From Planctomycetota bacterium (GTDB lineage: Bacteria; Planctomycetota; Phycisphaerae; Tepidisphaerales; Tepidisphaeraceae), in the NCBI GenBank assembly GCA_023417885.1, contig JAEZED010000147.1, forward strand, positions 1 to 20,997: a DNA stretch of 20,997 nucleotides, given 5' to 3'. The number at the start of each line of letters is the position of its first letter. Positions within the stretch are counted from its first letter, which is position 1. The position numbers were made by a program, and so were the translations under genes. The notes under the pieces are model-generated. The model made no database searches, had not been told where the DNA came from, and saw nothing but the letters and a program-made list of their open reading frames with translations. Positions 5,348-13,159 of this stretch are shown piece after piece.

Positions 5348-7906
5348 ATGTTTGAACGATTCACGGATCGCGCCCGGAAGGTGATGGCCCTGGCGAACCA
5401 GGAGGCCCAGCGCTTCAACCATGAGTACATCGGCACGGAGCACATTCTCCTTGGCCTGGTCAAGGAAGGCTCGGGTGTCGGCGCCAATGTCCTGAAAAAC
5501 CTGGACGTCGACCTGCGCAAGGTGCGGGTCGAGGTCGAAAAGCTTGTCAAGAGTGGCCCGGAAATGGTCACCATGGGCAAGCTGCCCCAGACTCCGCGGG
5601 CCAAGAAGGTGATCGAGTACGCCATCGAGGAAGCCCGCAACCTCAACCACAACTACGTCGGAACCGAGCACCTCCTGCTCGGCCTCCTGCGCGAGCACGA
5701 CGGCGTCGCCGCCCAGGTGCTCATGAACCTCGGCCTCAAGCTCGAGGAGGTCCGCGAGGAGGTCCTCAACCTGCTCGGCGCCGGCGCCGAGGGGGAGGAG
5801 GAGGCCGCAACCCCCGCGGGGGCCGCAGGGCCCAGCGGTAAGGGTGGAAAGGCCCGCAAGAGCCAGACGCCCGCCCTCGACTCGTTCGGCCGCGATCTCA
5901 CCGAGCTGGCCAAGGAGAACCAGCTCGACCCGGTGATCGGCCGCAGCAACGAGATCGAGCGCGTCATCCAGATCCTGTGCCGCCGGCAGAAGAACAACCC
6001 CGTTCTGCTGGGCGAGGCCGGTGTTGGCAAGACGGCGATCGTCGAGGGCCTGGCCCAGATGATCGTGAGCAACAACGTGCCGGAGATCCTCTACGACCGC
6101 CGGCTGGTGGTGCTGGACCTGGCGATGATGGTCGCCGGGACGAAGTACCGCGGGCAGTTGGAGGAGCGGATCAAGGCGGTGATGAACGAGGTTCGTCGCG
6201 CCAAGAACGTGATCCTCTTCATCGACGAGCTTCACACGCTGGTTGGCGCCGGCGGCGCCGAGGGCGCGATCGACGCCAGCAACGTGCTGAAGCCGGCGCT
6301 GTCGCGCGGCGAGATCCAGTGCATCGGCGCGACGACCTTCGACGAGTACCGCAAGTACATCGAGAAGGACGCGGCGCTGGCGCGGCGCTTCCAGCCGATC
6401 ACGGTTGACCAGCCGAGCAAGGCCGACGCCGTCCGGATCCTGACCGGCCTGCGCGAGCGATACGAGGATCATCACCGCGTGAAGATCACCGATGACGCGC
6501 TCCAGGCGGCCGTCGACATGAGCGACCGCTACATCAGCGGGCGCGCCCTGCCTGACAAGGCGATCGACGTGCTGGACGAGGCGGGCGCCCGCATCCGCCT
6601 GCGCAGCATGACCAAGCCGCCGAACCTCGCGGAGCTGGAGGAGCAGATCGAGCGCCTCAGCATCGAGAAGGACAACGCGGTGAAGAACGCCGAGTACGAG
6701 GAGGCCGCCAAGCTCCGCGACGAGGCCGAGCGTCTCCGCGCCAAGAAGGAGGAGATGCAGCGGCAGTGGCGCGAGAAGAGCAAGGAAGTCGACGGCGTGG
6801 TCGACGAGGAGGTCGTGGCGGAGGTCATCAGCAAGATGACCGGCGTTCCGCTGACGCGCCTGGAGAAGGAGGAGGCCGAGCGCCTGCTGGAGCTGGAGAA
6901 CGAGCTGCACAAGCGGGTCGTTTCCCAGAACGAGGCGATCAACGCGATCGCCAAGACGATCCGGCGCGCCCGCAGCGGGCTGAAGGATCCGAACCGGCCG
7001 ATGGGCTCGTTCCTGTTCCTGGGCCCGTCGGGCGTGGGCAAGACGCTGCTCTCCAAGGCGCTGGCCGAGTTCATGTTCGGCGACGAGGAGGCCCTCGTCC
7101 AGATCGACATGAGCGAGTACATGGAGAAGCACAACGTCTCCCGGCTCATCGGCGCGCCTCCCGGCTACGTCGGGTACGAGGAGGGTGGCCAGCTCACGGA
7201 GCGCATCCGCCGCCGGCCTTACAGCGTCGTGCTCCTCGACGAGGTCGAGAAGGCCCATCCGGACGTCTTCAACATGCTGCTCCAGATCATGGAGGAGGGG
7301 CGGCTGACCGACTCGTTCGGGCGCCACGTCGACTTCCGCAACGTCGTGATGATCATGACGAGCAACATCGGGGCCGAGCTCATCAAGGGCGGCGTCACCC
7401 CCTTCGGCCTCCAGGGCCGCAAGACGGGCACCGCCGAGGAGCAGAGCTACAACAAGATGAAGGACACGCTCATGAAGGAGATCGAGCGTTACTTCCGTCC
7501 CGAATTCATCGGGCGCCTCGATGACGTGATCGTCTTCCGCCCGCTCAACGTCGAGCACCTCAAGTCGATCATCGAGCTGGAGCTCAACAAGGTGACCAAG
7601 CGCCTTGTCGATCACGGCCTGACGATCGAGCTGGGGGACGACGCCAAGGAGTTCCTCATCGAGAAGGGAACCAACGCCGACTTCGGCGCCCGGCCGCTCC
7701 GCCGCGCGATCGAGCAGTTCGTCGAGGACCCGCTCAGCGAGGACATCCTCCGGGGCGCGTACAAGGACAAGGACACGATCATCATCACCCGCGCCAAGGA
7801 CGACGAGGGGACGCCCAAGGACCACCTGCACTTCGATGCCCGCAAGACCAAGGGCGCAGAGCCGCAGGAGGCCGCCGTCGCCGCCCAGTCCGCCGACGCG
7901 ACGTGA
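5348..7906 (+). CDS. clpC: ATP-dependent Clp protease ATP-binding subunit ClpC
   Basis: 852 aa, full length for ClpC (usually 810-860). It is the hexameric AAA+ unfoldase that feeds substrates to ClpP. The order is: two Clp-N repeats (about 1-70 and 78-145), an acidic and Gly/Ala linker (146-172), AAA+ D1 with Walker A GEAGVGKT (222-229), pore loop KYRG (266-269) and Walker B ILFIDE (289-294), a middle domain with a UVR-like helix (about 430-478), and D2 with Walker A GPSGVGKT (559-566), pore loop GYVGY (606-610) and Walker B VVLLDE (627-632). TPFGLQ after the sensor region is the likely ClpP-docking loop. The UVR motif and double Clp-N separate it from ClpB and ClpA. ATG 5348 has GGAG (5335-5338) nine bases upstream. 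It is monocistronic, ending at the terminator 7936-7963. Confidence 0.98.
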   Translation: MFERFTDRARKVMALANQEAQRFNHEYIGTEHILLGLVKEGSGVGANVLKNLDVDLRKVRVEVEKLVKSGPEMVTMGKLPQTPRAKKVIEYAIEEARNLNHNYVGTEHLLLGLLREHDGVAAQVLMNLGLKLEEVREEVLNLLGAGAEGEEEAATPAGAAGPSGKGGKARKSQTPALDSFGRDLTELAKENQLDPVIGRSNEIERVIQILCRRQKNNPVLLGEAGVGKTAIVEGLAQMIVSNNVPEILYDRRLVVLDLAMMVAGTKYRGQLEERIKAVMNEVRRAKNVILFIDELHTLVGAGGAEGAIDASNVLKPALSRGEIQCIGATTFDEYRKYIEKDAALARRFQPITVDQPSKADAVRILTGLRERYEDHHRVKITDDALQAAVDMSDRYISGRALPDKAIDVLDEAGARIRLRSMTKPPNLAELEEQIERLSIEKDNAVKNAEYEEAAKLRDEAERLRAKKEEMQRQWREKSKEVDGVVDEEVVAEVISKMTGVPLTRLEKEEAERLLELENELHKRVVSQNEAINAIAKTIRRARSGLKDPNRPMGSFLFLGPSGVGKTLLSKALAEFMFGDEEALVQIDMSEYMEKHNVSRLIGAPPGYVGYEEGGQLTERIRRRPYSVVLLDEVEKAHPDVFNMLLQIMEEGRLTDSFGRHVDFRNVVMIMTSNIGAELIKGGVTPFGLQGRKTGTAEEQSYNKMKDTLMKEIERYFRPEFIGRLDDVIVFRPLNVEHLKSIIELELNKVTKRLVDHGLTIELGDDAKEFLIEKGTNADFGARPLRRAIEQFVEDPLSEDILRGAYKDKDTIIITRAKDDEGTPKDHLHFDARKTKGAEPQEAAVAAQSADAT

Positions 7907-7935
7907 TGTGATGTTCAAACGCAACATCTGAACGC

Positions 7936-7963
7936 GAGGAGGCAGGCTTCGGCCTGCCTCCTC
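7936..7963 (+). terminator. Strong intrinsic terminator of clpC
   Basis: A perfect 12-bp stem (GAGGAGGCAGGC with GCCTGCCTCCTC) closes a TTCG tetraloop. TTCATTT follows at 7964-7970. It begins 30 bases after the clpC stop codon and separates clpC from the sigma-like gene at 8101. Confidence 0.85.
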
Positions 7964-8100
7964 TTCATTTGCGCGCGCCCTACTCGATCCAATGCGCTAT
8001 CGAACCTCGGCGCGGCATGCCACCGACACCCGCAGCCTTCGGAGCGCCGCGGCATCGCCTGTGGCCGCTCCGCTTGGATGATCGCCCGCCATAGCCGACA

Positions 8101-8805
8101 ATGACGGCGATGACCGTCGATCCGATGACGCTCGCGGAGGCAAGGGCCGGGAAGAAGGAGGCGCTGACCCACGTCCTCGCCACCAGCTATCCGCAGGTCT
8201 GGCGGATGGCGGTCAACCTCTCCGGTCGCGAGACGATCGGCCGCGACATCGCCGCCGCGGTCATGCGTCGTTCCCTGTCGGCCGCCGAGACGTGGGAGCA
8301 CGACGAGGCGCCGGCGCGCTGGTTTCGGCACCACACGGTGCTGATGACGCGGGACAAGGCGCCGGCCACCCCGCCGGCGGACGATGTGCTGATGATTCAC
8401 GGACCGGCCGACCCGGCATACGGCGCGTTCGTCCGCGCGATCCGCGGGCTGCCGCACCAGCAGCGGGAGGCCTTCCTGCTCAACCACGGCGAGGACTTCG
8501 ACCTGCGCCTGCTCGGCATCGCGATGGATTGCAGTGTCGAGGCCGCCGGCGTCCACCTGCGCCATGCGACCACGTCGCTCCAGGCGCTGGCGGGGGACGA
8601 CTTCGGTCGCTTCGCGCAGCTGGTGCGCGGCGCCTACAAGGCGAGCGCACCCGACGAGTCGCTCGCCCTGCCGTACGCGCGCCGGCTCGTGCGCCCCTCC
8701 ATCCTTGGGAGGATTGTCTGGCTTCTCGGCTGGCTGATCCTGATCGCGCTGGTGCTGGGAATCGCCTACGGGCTATGGTGGATCTGGCCGCGACTGGTGC
8801 TCTAG
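8101..8805 (+). CDS. ECF-sigma-like protein with C-terminal transmembrane helix
   Basis: 234 aa. Residues 25-85 resemble sigma region 2 (YPQVWRMAVNLSGRETIGRD, then W75 before a helix). Residues 108-163 resemble sigma-70 region 4: AIRGLPHQQREAFLL, then a helix-turn-helix-like stretch with LLGIAMDCSVEAAGVHLRHA. The usual acidic and aromatic signature of region 2 is degraded, so core polymerase binding is uncertain. Residues 204-228 (RIVWLLGWLILIALVLGIAY) form a transmembrane helix, which ordinary ECF sigma factors lack. The frame has a TAG at 8092-8094, so ATG 8101 is the earliest ATG; ATGs at 8110 and 8125 are alternatives. No Shine-Dalgarno is clear. The 3' end overlaps the convergent DUF6498-type gene by 33 bases. 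Confidence 0.7.
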   Translation: MTAMTVDPMTLAEARAGKKEALTHVLATSYPQVWRMAVNLSGRETIGRDIAAAVMRRSLSAAETWEHDEAPARWFRHHTVLMTRDKAPATPPADDVLMIHGPADPAYGAFVRAIRGLPHQQREAFLLNHGEDFDLRLLGIAMDCSVEAAGVHLRHATTSLQALAGDDFGRFAQLVRGAYKASAPDESLALPYARRLVRPSILGRIVWLLGWLILIALVLGIAYGLWWIWPRLVL

Positions 8806-9522
8806 CGAGTGCATCACCTCCAGCCGCGTACGCCGGCCGCGAGCGAGCCGGTGCTCCACGACGTGGGCCGCCGCATCGAGCACGATCTTCAGCAGCACGA
8901 GCACCGCGAGCAGCGCCACCGGCTGCCCGGTGGCGGCGATGAAGAATCCGCCGGCGATGATCGCGATGTGCATCACGATCATCCGCGGGTAGGGGCGCGC
9001 CATCTCGGCGCCAACGGAGCTGTGCTTCCACTCCCCGCCCTTGAGGAAGTTGCGCACGAACGAGACGCCGTGGCTGACCAGCAGCGCCGCCAGCGCCCAC
9101 GGGGAGAGTTGCGCGAAGAACGCGCTGGTCGGAAAGCCGGAGGCGCCGGCCTTGTTGGGCGCCTGAAAGCCTGAGCCTTCCCACTCCACGCGGTTCCAGT
9201 CCACCGCCTCTGTCATCACGTACACGAAGATCAGGTGTACGAACGTGAAGATCCCGAAGTGGACGCAGAAGAAGAGGATCGTCGGCACCGCACCGGGTCC
9301 GCCGACGACCAGCATGCGCGCGGCCGCCCAGAGCGCGACCACAACGTTCTCCGCCCAGTAGAGCAGGAGCACGCTGCGCAGATCCCAGTCGAGCCAGAAG
9401 ACGCCGGCGAGCGGCAGCAGGTTCGCGACGATGAGCGCGATCAGCGGAATGGCGGGCACCCCGAGGATCCGGGGGCCAGCGCTCAGCACCTGCTCATATT
9501 CGCGGATGCTCACGTCGCGCAT
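8773..9522 (-). CDS. DUF6498-type multi-pass membrane protein
   Basis: 249 aa. Hydrophobic segments lie near residues 22-43, 50-72, 78-104, 140-156, 180-196 and 200-216. LLLYWAENVVVALW (52-65) is the signature that identifies DUF6498-type proteins, and the segment around FFCVHFGIFTFVHLIF is also characteristic. The tail after residue 218 is basic and ends in a cytoplasmic stretch. The function is unknown. The ATG at 9522 lies 48 bases after the MDR oxidoreductase stop on the same strand, which suggests cotranscription. No good Shine-Dalgarno is seen. The last 33 bases overlap the convergent sigma-like gene, inside the part encoding that protein's membrane helix. Confidence 0.8.
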   Translation of the reverse strand: MRDVSIREYEQVLSAGPRILGVPAIPLIALIVANLLPLAGVFWLDWDLRSVLLLYWAENVVVALWAAARMLVVGGPGAVPTILFFCVHFGIFTFVHLIFVYVMTEAVDWNRVEWEGSGFQAPNKAGASGFPTSAFFAQLSPWALAALLVSHGVSFVRNFLKGGEWKHSSVGAEMARPYPRMIVMHIAIIAGGFFIAATGQPVALLAVLVLLKIVLDAAAHVVEHRLARGRRTRLEVMHSLEHQSRPDPP

Positions 9523-9570
9523 CCTACTGCCGCGGGCGCCGGGGACCTCGCACCTGTCTCCTGCGCGTCG

Positions 9571-10533
9571 CTACGGCAGCAGCACGATCTTCCCATGGCT
9601 CCGGCCGGTCATCACCATCTCCCAGGCGGACTCCGCCTCGCGAAGCGGCACCTCCGCCTGGATCACCGGCCTGATGTCCCCCGCCTCGATCCCCTGGACG
9701 ATCGCGTCCAGCGCTCGCCGCACCGCCTTCGGCCCGTCGGTGAAGTAGTTCACCCCATGGATCGCCGCCTGCTTGCCCATCAGCAGCCGCGGATTGATCG
9801 TGATCTCCCCGCGGTTGCCGATGACCACGATCCGCCCGTGGCTGCCGATCAGCTCCATGTCACGGGCAAGGTTCACGTTCGCCAGCATCTCGAGGATCAC
9901 CGTCGGCGGGTCGTCCTTCAACTCGTCGAGATACCCCTCGGCCGTGTGGTCGAGCACGACGTCCGCCCCCTGCCGCCGCAGCAACTCGCGCCCCTCCTCG
10001 CTTCCGCCCGTGCCGATCACGAAGAGCTTGTGGGCCTTGGCGATCTGGAGCGCCGCCAGCCCCACACCGCCCGTGGCGCCGTGGATCAGCACGCGCTCAC
10101 CCGCCCGCGCCCGCGCCACGTCGAACAGCGCCCGGAACGCCGTCACGTGCGTGATGTTGATCGCAGCCCCCTCGCCGAAACTCAGGTTCGACGGCAGCGG
10201 CCAGACCCAGTCGGCCTCGCAGAGGCACTGCTCCGCGTAACACCCCTGGAGCCGCCCCGACGTCGTCTGCCCGACGATGACGCGATCGCCCACGTTCCAT
10301 GTGGTCACGCCCTCGCCGACCAACTTGATCGTCCCGGCGCCGTCCTGACCCGGAATGCACGGAAGCGGGGGTTTGACCGCGTAGTTGCCTCCGGCGAGGT
10401 ACGTGTCGGCCGGGTTCACGCCCGCCGCCTCGACTTCCACGACCACCTGCCCCGGGCCCGGGACCAGATCGGGAACCTCGTCGTAGCTGCACCGCGGCGG
10501 CTGGCCGTACTCGTGGATTCGGAAGGCGTGCAT
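9571..10533 (-). CDS. Zinc-less MDR oxidoreductase (quinone oxidoreductase family)
   Basis: 320 aa from ATG 10533, typical for NADPH:quinone oxidoreductase/zeta-crystallin proteins. The N-terminal GroES-like domain shows AAGVNPADTYLAGG and PGQDGAG. The Rossmann domain has GATGGVG (152-158), the NAD(P)H-binding loop. The GHE motif and the cysteine ligands of zinc alcohol dehydrogenases are absent, so a quinone or enone reductase is expected. The C-terminus HGKIVLLP is typical of the family. The longer open frame up to 10764 is Arg/Ser/Pro-rich and overlaps the membrane protein gene upstream, so it is rejected. The gene lies 73 bases after the membrane protein stop and 48 bases before the DUF6498-type start on the same strand. 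The substrate cannot be told. Confidence 0.92.
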   Translation of the reverse strand: MHAFRIHEYGQPPRCSYDEVPDLVPGPGQVVVEVEAAGVNPADTYLAGGNYAVKPPLPCIPGQDGAGTIKLVGEGVTTWNVGDRVIVGQTTSGRLQGCYAEQCLCEADWVWPLPSNLSFGEGAAINITHVTAFRALFDVARARAGERVLIHGATGGVGLAALQIAKAHKLFVIGTGGSEEGRELLRRQGADVVLDHTAEGYLDELKDDPPTVILEMLANVNLARDMELIGSHGRIVVIGNRGEITINPRLLMGKQAAIHGVNYFTDGPKAVRRALDAIVQGIEAGDIRPVIQAEVPLREAESAWEMVMTGRSHGKIVLLP

Positions 10534-10600
10534 CGCCCCAAGGGTAGCCCCGCCCTCTAGCGACGCCCAAGCGCGCCTCGTTGTGCCGGTGCGTGAAGTG

Positions 10601-10616
10601 CAGGCGTCAGCGCCTG
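10601..10616. repeat. Short inverted repeat over the membrane protein stop
   Basis: CAGGCG (10601-10606) and CGCCTG (10611-10616) form a 6-bp stem around TCAG, overlapping the stop codon of the membrane protein gene. No T-tract is present. It may be a weak transcript-end structure or chance. Confidence 0.25.
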
Positions 10617-11071
10617 AACCACGCGGGTATCCGGCCGGTGAAGGCCCACCAGAGCAGCACCACGCCGAGCACGATGGCCGCCGCCGGTCCGCGGCCTCCC
10701 TCGGTCTTGAGCGCGACGAAGCCCGAGAGCGCCAGCGGCACCGCGACCAGCGCCGCGCCGGCACGCGCGATCGGATGGGCCAGCAGTGCCGCCGGCGACC
10801 AAGCCGCGCGCGCCTCGATGGACATCGACTCCGGCACGGGCTCGACCATGACCGGCTCCGCCATGAGCGGCTCGCGCCCGCCCGGCCGCGGACGCAGCTC
10901 CATCAGAATGCCGACAATGAAGCCCACCACGAGGCCGAGCGGCCCGGTAATGAAGATGCCCAGCAGCGGGCCCTGGTTCGCATCGGGAACGACGATGATC
11001 GGGCCCACGAACCCGATCAGGAAGGCGACGAAGCCGATGCCAAACGTCCTGGCAGTGATGCGTCCGATCAT
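10607..11071 (-). CDS. Small four-helix membrane protein, unknown function
   Basis: 154 aa from ATG 11071. Four hydrophobic segments are visible: FGIGFVAFLIGFVGPIIVV (about 10-28), GIFITGPLGLVVGFIVGIL (about 38-56), AGAALVAVPLALSGFVAL (about 104-121) and AAAIVLGVVLLWWAF (about 131-145). A loop rich in Pro, Glu and Met (about 60-90) separates the pairs. No family was recognised. The start is chosen because GGGAGGT lies 5 bases upstream, an excellent Shine-Dalgarno; the frame extending to 11146 runs through the hairpin and is not needed. That Shine-Dalgarno is inside the 3' arm of a perfect 15-bp hairpin (11077-11115), so translation may be controlled. It sits between the HtrA-like gene and the MDR gene on the same strand. 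Confidence 0.8.
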   Translation of the reverse strand: MIGRITARTFGIGFVAFLIGFVGPIIVVPDANQGPLLGIFITGPLGLVVGFIVGILMELRPRPGGREPLMAEPVMVEPVPESMSIEARAAWSPAALLAHPIARAGAALVAVPLALSGFVALKTEGGRGPAAAIVLGVVLLWWAFTGRIPAWFRR

Positions 11072-11076
11072 GTGCG

Positions 11077-11115
11077 ACCTCCCGGGGCCGCTGCGTAACG
11101 GCGGCCCCGGGAGGT
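11077..11115 (-). promoter_or_regulatory. Perfect 15-bp hairpin burying the Shine-Dalgarno of the 11071-10607 gene
   Basis: ACCTCCCGGGGCCGC (11077-11091) and its exact complement (11101-11115) flank a 9-base loop (TGCGTAACG on the plus strand). Read on the minus strand, the 3' arm ends in GGGAGGT, the Shine-Dalgarno of the ATG at 11071, only 5 bases further on. The hairpin also lies downstream of the HtrA-like gene stop (11170), so it could terminate that transcript, but no U-tract follows on the minus strand. As drawn, the ribosome cannot reach the site without the stem opening. Confidence 0.75.
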
Positions 11116-11169
11116 ATCGGCGCGATCGATGAGGCACCCGACGCAAAATTGTGCCAGCGGGGGCCGAAG

Positions 11170-12213
11170 CTAGTCCGCGATGACCGGCTTCACCGCCAGC
11201 TCCAGTCGCTCGCGGCGGCGCAGGACCACGAGCGGCGCGGGGACGTCGGCGCGGTCGTCGGTCAGCAGGCGCTGGAGCGCGTCGAGGGAGTCGACCGGCT
11301 CGCCCGCGAAGCCCACGACGATGTCGTGCATCTGCACGCCCGCCGAAGCCGCAGGGCCCTGCTCCTCAAGGTGCAGCACAACCACCCCGCCATTCACCGG
11401 CAGGTCGTGGAAGCGCACGAGGCGCCTGTGGAGCGGCACGGTCTGCCCGCCGATCCCCAGGCGGGTGCGGCGAATCTTGCCGTCGCGGATCAGGCGCGCT
11501 GCGACCCACTTGGCCGTGTTCACCGGAACCGCAAAGCACAGCCCCTGCGCCCCGGCGATGACGGCGGTGTTGATGCCGATCACCTCGCCCGCCGAGTTGA
11601 CCAGCGGCCCGCCCGAGTTGCCGGGATTCAGCGCCGCGTCGGTCTGGATGATGTTGTCGATCAGCCGGCCGGTGTAGCCGCGCAGGGAGCGGGCGGTGGC
11701 GCTGACTACGCCGGCTGTCACCGTCGCCTGGAAGCCCAGCGGGTTGCCAAGGGCGATGGCGAGCTGTCCGACGCGCAGGGAGTCGCTGTCGCCGAGTTCG
11801 GCGTGCGGGAAGTCCCCGTCGCCGTCGGCGCGCTGGATGCGGATCACGGCCAGATCGGTCGCCGGATCGTCCCCGACGAGATGGGCGGAGCGCTCGGTGC
11901 CGTCCTGGAGCGTCACGCGGATCGCCTTGGCGGCCCCGACCACGTGGCTGTTGGTCAGCGTGAATCCGTCGGGGGTGAAGATGACGCCGCTTCCGTTGCC
12001 GTGCGCGGCCCGCCCGCCAGGGGCGGTGACGGCGACGTCGATGTTCACCACCGCCGGCCCGACCGTGTCGACCGCGGAGGTGACGGCGCGGCTGTAGGCG
12101 TCGAGGATGGGCCCTTCATCGACCGGCACGCGGGAGGGCGTGGCGCCGGCGGTGGCGGTGGGACTATCCCCGTTCACAAGTCGGAAACGATGGCTGTTGA
12201 TCGTGAGGGGCAA
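11170..12213 (-). CDS. HtrA-like trypsin-family serine protease with one PDZ domain
   Basis: 347 aa. The catalytic triad is visible: H90 in LTNSHVV, D120 in ATDLAVI and S200 in NPGNSGGPL. The context GNSGGPLVNSAGEVIGINTA is that of HtrA/DegP/DegS. A single PDZ domain follows (about 250-342), with LGIGGQ and GPAASAGVQMHDIVVGFAG. The start is TTG at 12213, supported by AAAGGAG (12227-12221 on the minus strand) seven bases upstream. From this start there is no signal peptide or membrane anchor, unlike usual periplasmic HtrA proteins, so the protein may be cytoplasmic or exported by another route. It follows the FHA gene by 77 bases on the same strand. Confidence 0.92.
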   Translation of the reverse strand: MPLTINSHRFRLVNGDSPTATAGATPSRVPVDEGPILDAYSRAVTSAVDTVGPAVVNIDVAVTAPGGRAAHGNGSGVIFTPDGFTLTNSHVVGAAKAIRVTLQDGTERSAHLVGDDPATDLAVIRIQRADGDGDFPHAELGDSDSLRVGQLAIALGNPLGFQATVTAGVVSATARSLRGYTGRLIDNIIQTDAALNPGNSGGPLVNSAGEVIGINTAVIAGAQGLCFAVPVNTAKWVAARLIRDGKIRRTRLGIGGQTVPLHRRLVRFHDLPVNGGVVVLHLEEQGPAASAGVQMHDIVVGFAGEPVDSLDALQRLLTDDRADVPAPLVVLRRRERLELAVKPVIAD

Positions 12214-12227
12214 AGGCAGGCTCCTTT

Positions 12228-12239
12228 AGATGGCCATCT
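12228..12239. repeat. 12-bp palindrome AGATGGCCATCT ahead of the HtrA-like gene
   Basis: A perfect palindrome abuts the Shine-Dalgarno (12221-12227) of the HtrA-like gene and lies next to TATTAT (12246-12241 on the minus strand). Its position, overlapping the expected transcription start, is that of a repressor operator. Confidence 0.4.
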
Positions 12240-12240
12240 A

Positions 12241-12269
12241 ATAATACGGCCGGGGCGGGAGCCTGTTCG
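12241..12269 (-). promoter_or_regulatory. Candidate promoter of the HtrA-like gene
   Basis: On the minus strand TATTAT (12246-12241) matches five of six positions of the -10 consensus and stands out in GC-rich surroundings. With a 17-base spacer the -35 would be CGAACA (12269-12264), only three of six. The start of transcription would fall in the palindrome 12228-12239. The evidence is the -10 box alone. Confidence 0.25.
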
Positions 12270-12290
12270 CCGGTGGCGAAGCCCGGCGGA

Positions 12291-12791
12291 TCACGGCCAG
12301 TCGTCGTCTTCCTTGAAGATATCGACGAGATCGTCGTCCTCGTCGGCCGGCGCCGAGCGGCTGGGCGCAGGCTCCTCCTCCCCCATGGATGGGCTGGGAA
12401 TGGCCGGCTCTTCGGGCCGCTTCTGCGGGCGGGCCGACCGTGTCTCCGGCGCCGTCTGCTCCGCGGCGGCGGTGAACTCGGGGTCGCCCTCGGCCGGCTT
12501 GCCGTCGATCTGGACGATGAAGCGGAAGGATCCGATGCGGATCTGGTCGCCGGGCCGGAGGGGGGTCTCCTGGATGCGCTTGCCGTTGACGTAGGTTCCG
12601 TTGCTGCTGCCGAGGTCCTGGACGAGCACCTGCCCCTCCGACTGGACGATGGAGCAGTGCCGGCGCGAGACCTCCCCCAGCGGGATGCGCAGGTCGCACG
12701 CCTCGCTGCGTCCGATCGTCGTGACGTCGTTGGGAAGTGCAAAACGCCTGCGATCGGCTTGGTCGCGCAAGAGCACCAGCGCCACGTCCAT
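12291..12791 (-). CDS. FHA-domain protein
   Basis: 166 aa. The forkhead-associated domain spans about residues 3-95 and binds phosphothreonine peptides. Its signatures are IGRS (26-29), SRRHC (42-46) and DLGSSNGTYVNGKRI (59-73), so the phosphopeptide-contacting residues R28, S42 and N64 are all present. The C-terminal half (about 96-166) is a Pro/Glu-rich disordered linker ending in a very acidic tail, DEDDDLVDIFKEDDDWP. Aromatic residues in that tail suggest a short binding motif. No transmembrane helix is present, so it acts in the cytoplasm. ATG 12791 has GGAG six bases upstream. It heads the minus-strand run and diverges from the giant gene; no partner kinase gene is in the window. Confidence 0.93.
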   Translation of the reverse strand: MDVALVLLRDQADRRRFALPNDVTTIGRSEACDLRIPLGEVSRRHCSIVQSEGQVLVQDLGSSNGTYVNGKRIQETPLRPGDQIRIGSFRFIVQIDGKPAEGDPEFTAAAEQTAPETRSARPQKRPEEPAIPSPSMGEEEPAPSRSAPADEDDDLVDIFKEDDDWP

Positions 12792-13156
12792 TCACGCTCC
12801 GGGTCTGGGACAGCTTCGGGCCGGCGGCCGGGAGTGCCGCGCGGCGGGAATCGGGCTCACCGTAAATCAAGCCACGGTACCGGGCAAATCCCGAGGCGCA
12901 GTTCCTGCGCGTCGTGGGGTCCTGTCGTCCGGTTCCCGCACCAGTCTACCCGTCGCCGCCGAACCTTGCCGGCGCGAGGGCATCAAAACGGTCGCATGTT
13001 GCCGCGCGGTCGAGGCCCGATAACGTTGAGCCACCTTCAGCGCCATCGTGTACTTTAGTCGATGAAACGGGAAGTGAAGCAGGTCCGATTTGCCGTGGTG
13101 ACGCCGGTGGCGACGCCGCGGAGCCCTGCCCCAAGCGTGCCCGAGCGAGGAAACCT
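12792..13156. other. 365-base divergent intergenic region
   Basis: It lies between the FHA gene (minus) and the giant gene (plus) and must hold both promoters. For the giant gene a weak pair is TTGAGC (13026-13031) with TGTACT (13049-13054), a 17-base spacer and four of six matches at -10. For the FHA gene TTGATT (12870-12865 on the minus strand) could be a -35 but no -10 follows. ACCGT/ACGGT (12859-12863 and 12874-12878) is a short inverted repeat. Open frames here have poor codon use and were not called. Confidence 0.5.
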
Positions 13157-13159
13157 GTG
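13147..13159 (+). promoter_or_regulatory. Shine-Dalgarno and GTG start of the giant gene
   Basis: GAGG (13147-13150) lies six bases before GTG (13157-13159), in frame with the giant protein. The start places the export motif FEPLERRQLLAA at residues 28-39, where such motifs sit in planctomycete proteins. The longer frame from 12914 would add several cysteines to an otherwise cysteine-free protein. Confidence 0.6.

Noticed and set aside
5201..7927. 908-residue minus-strand frame opposite clpC
   Set aside because: It is the antisense shadow of clpC, Leu/Val/Asp-rich through high GC third positions, with no independent domain.
12914..13156. Upstream extension of the giant protein frame to GTG 12914
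   Set aside because: The 81 extra residues have noncoding composition and several cysteines, and a better GTG with Shine-Dalgarno exists at 13157.
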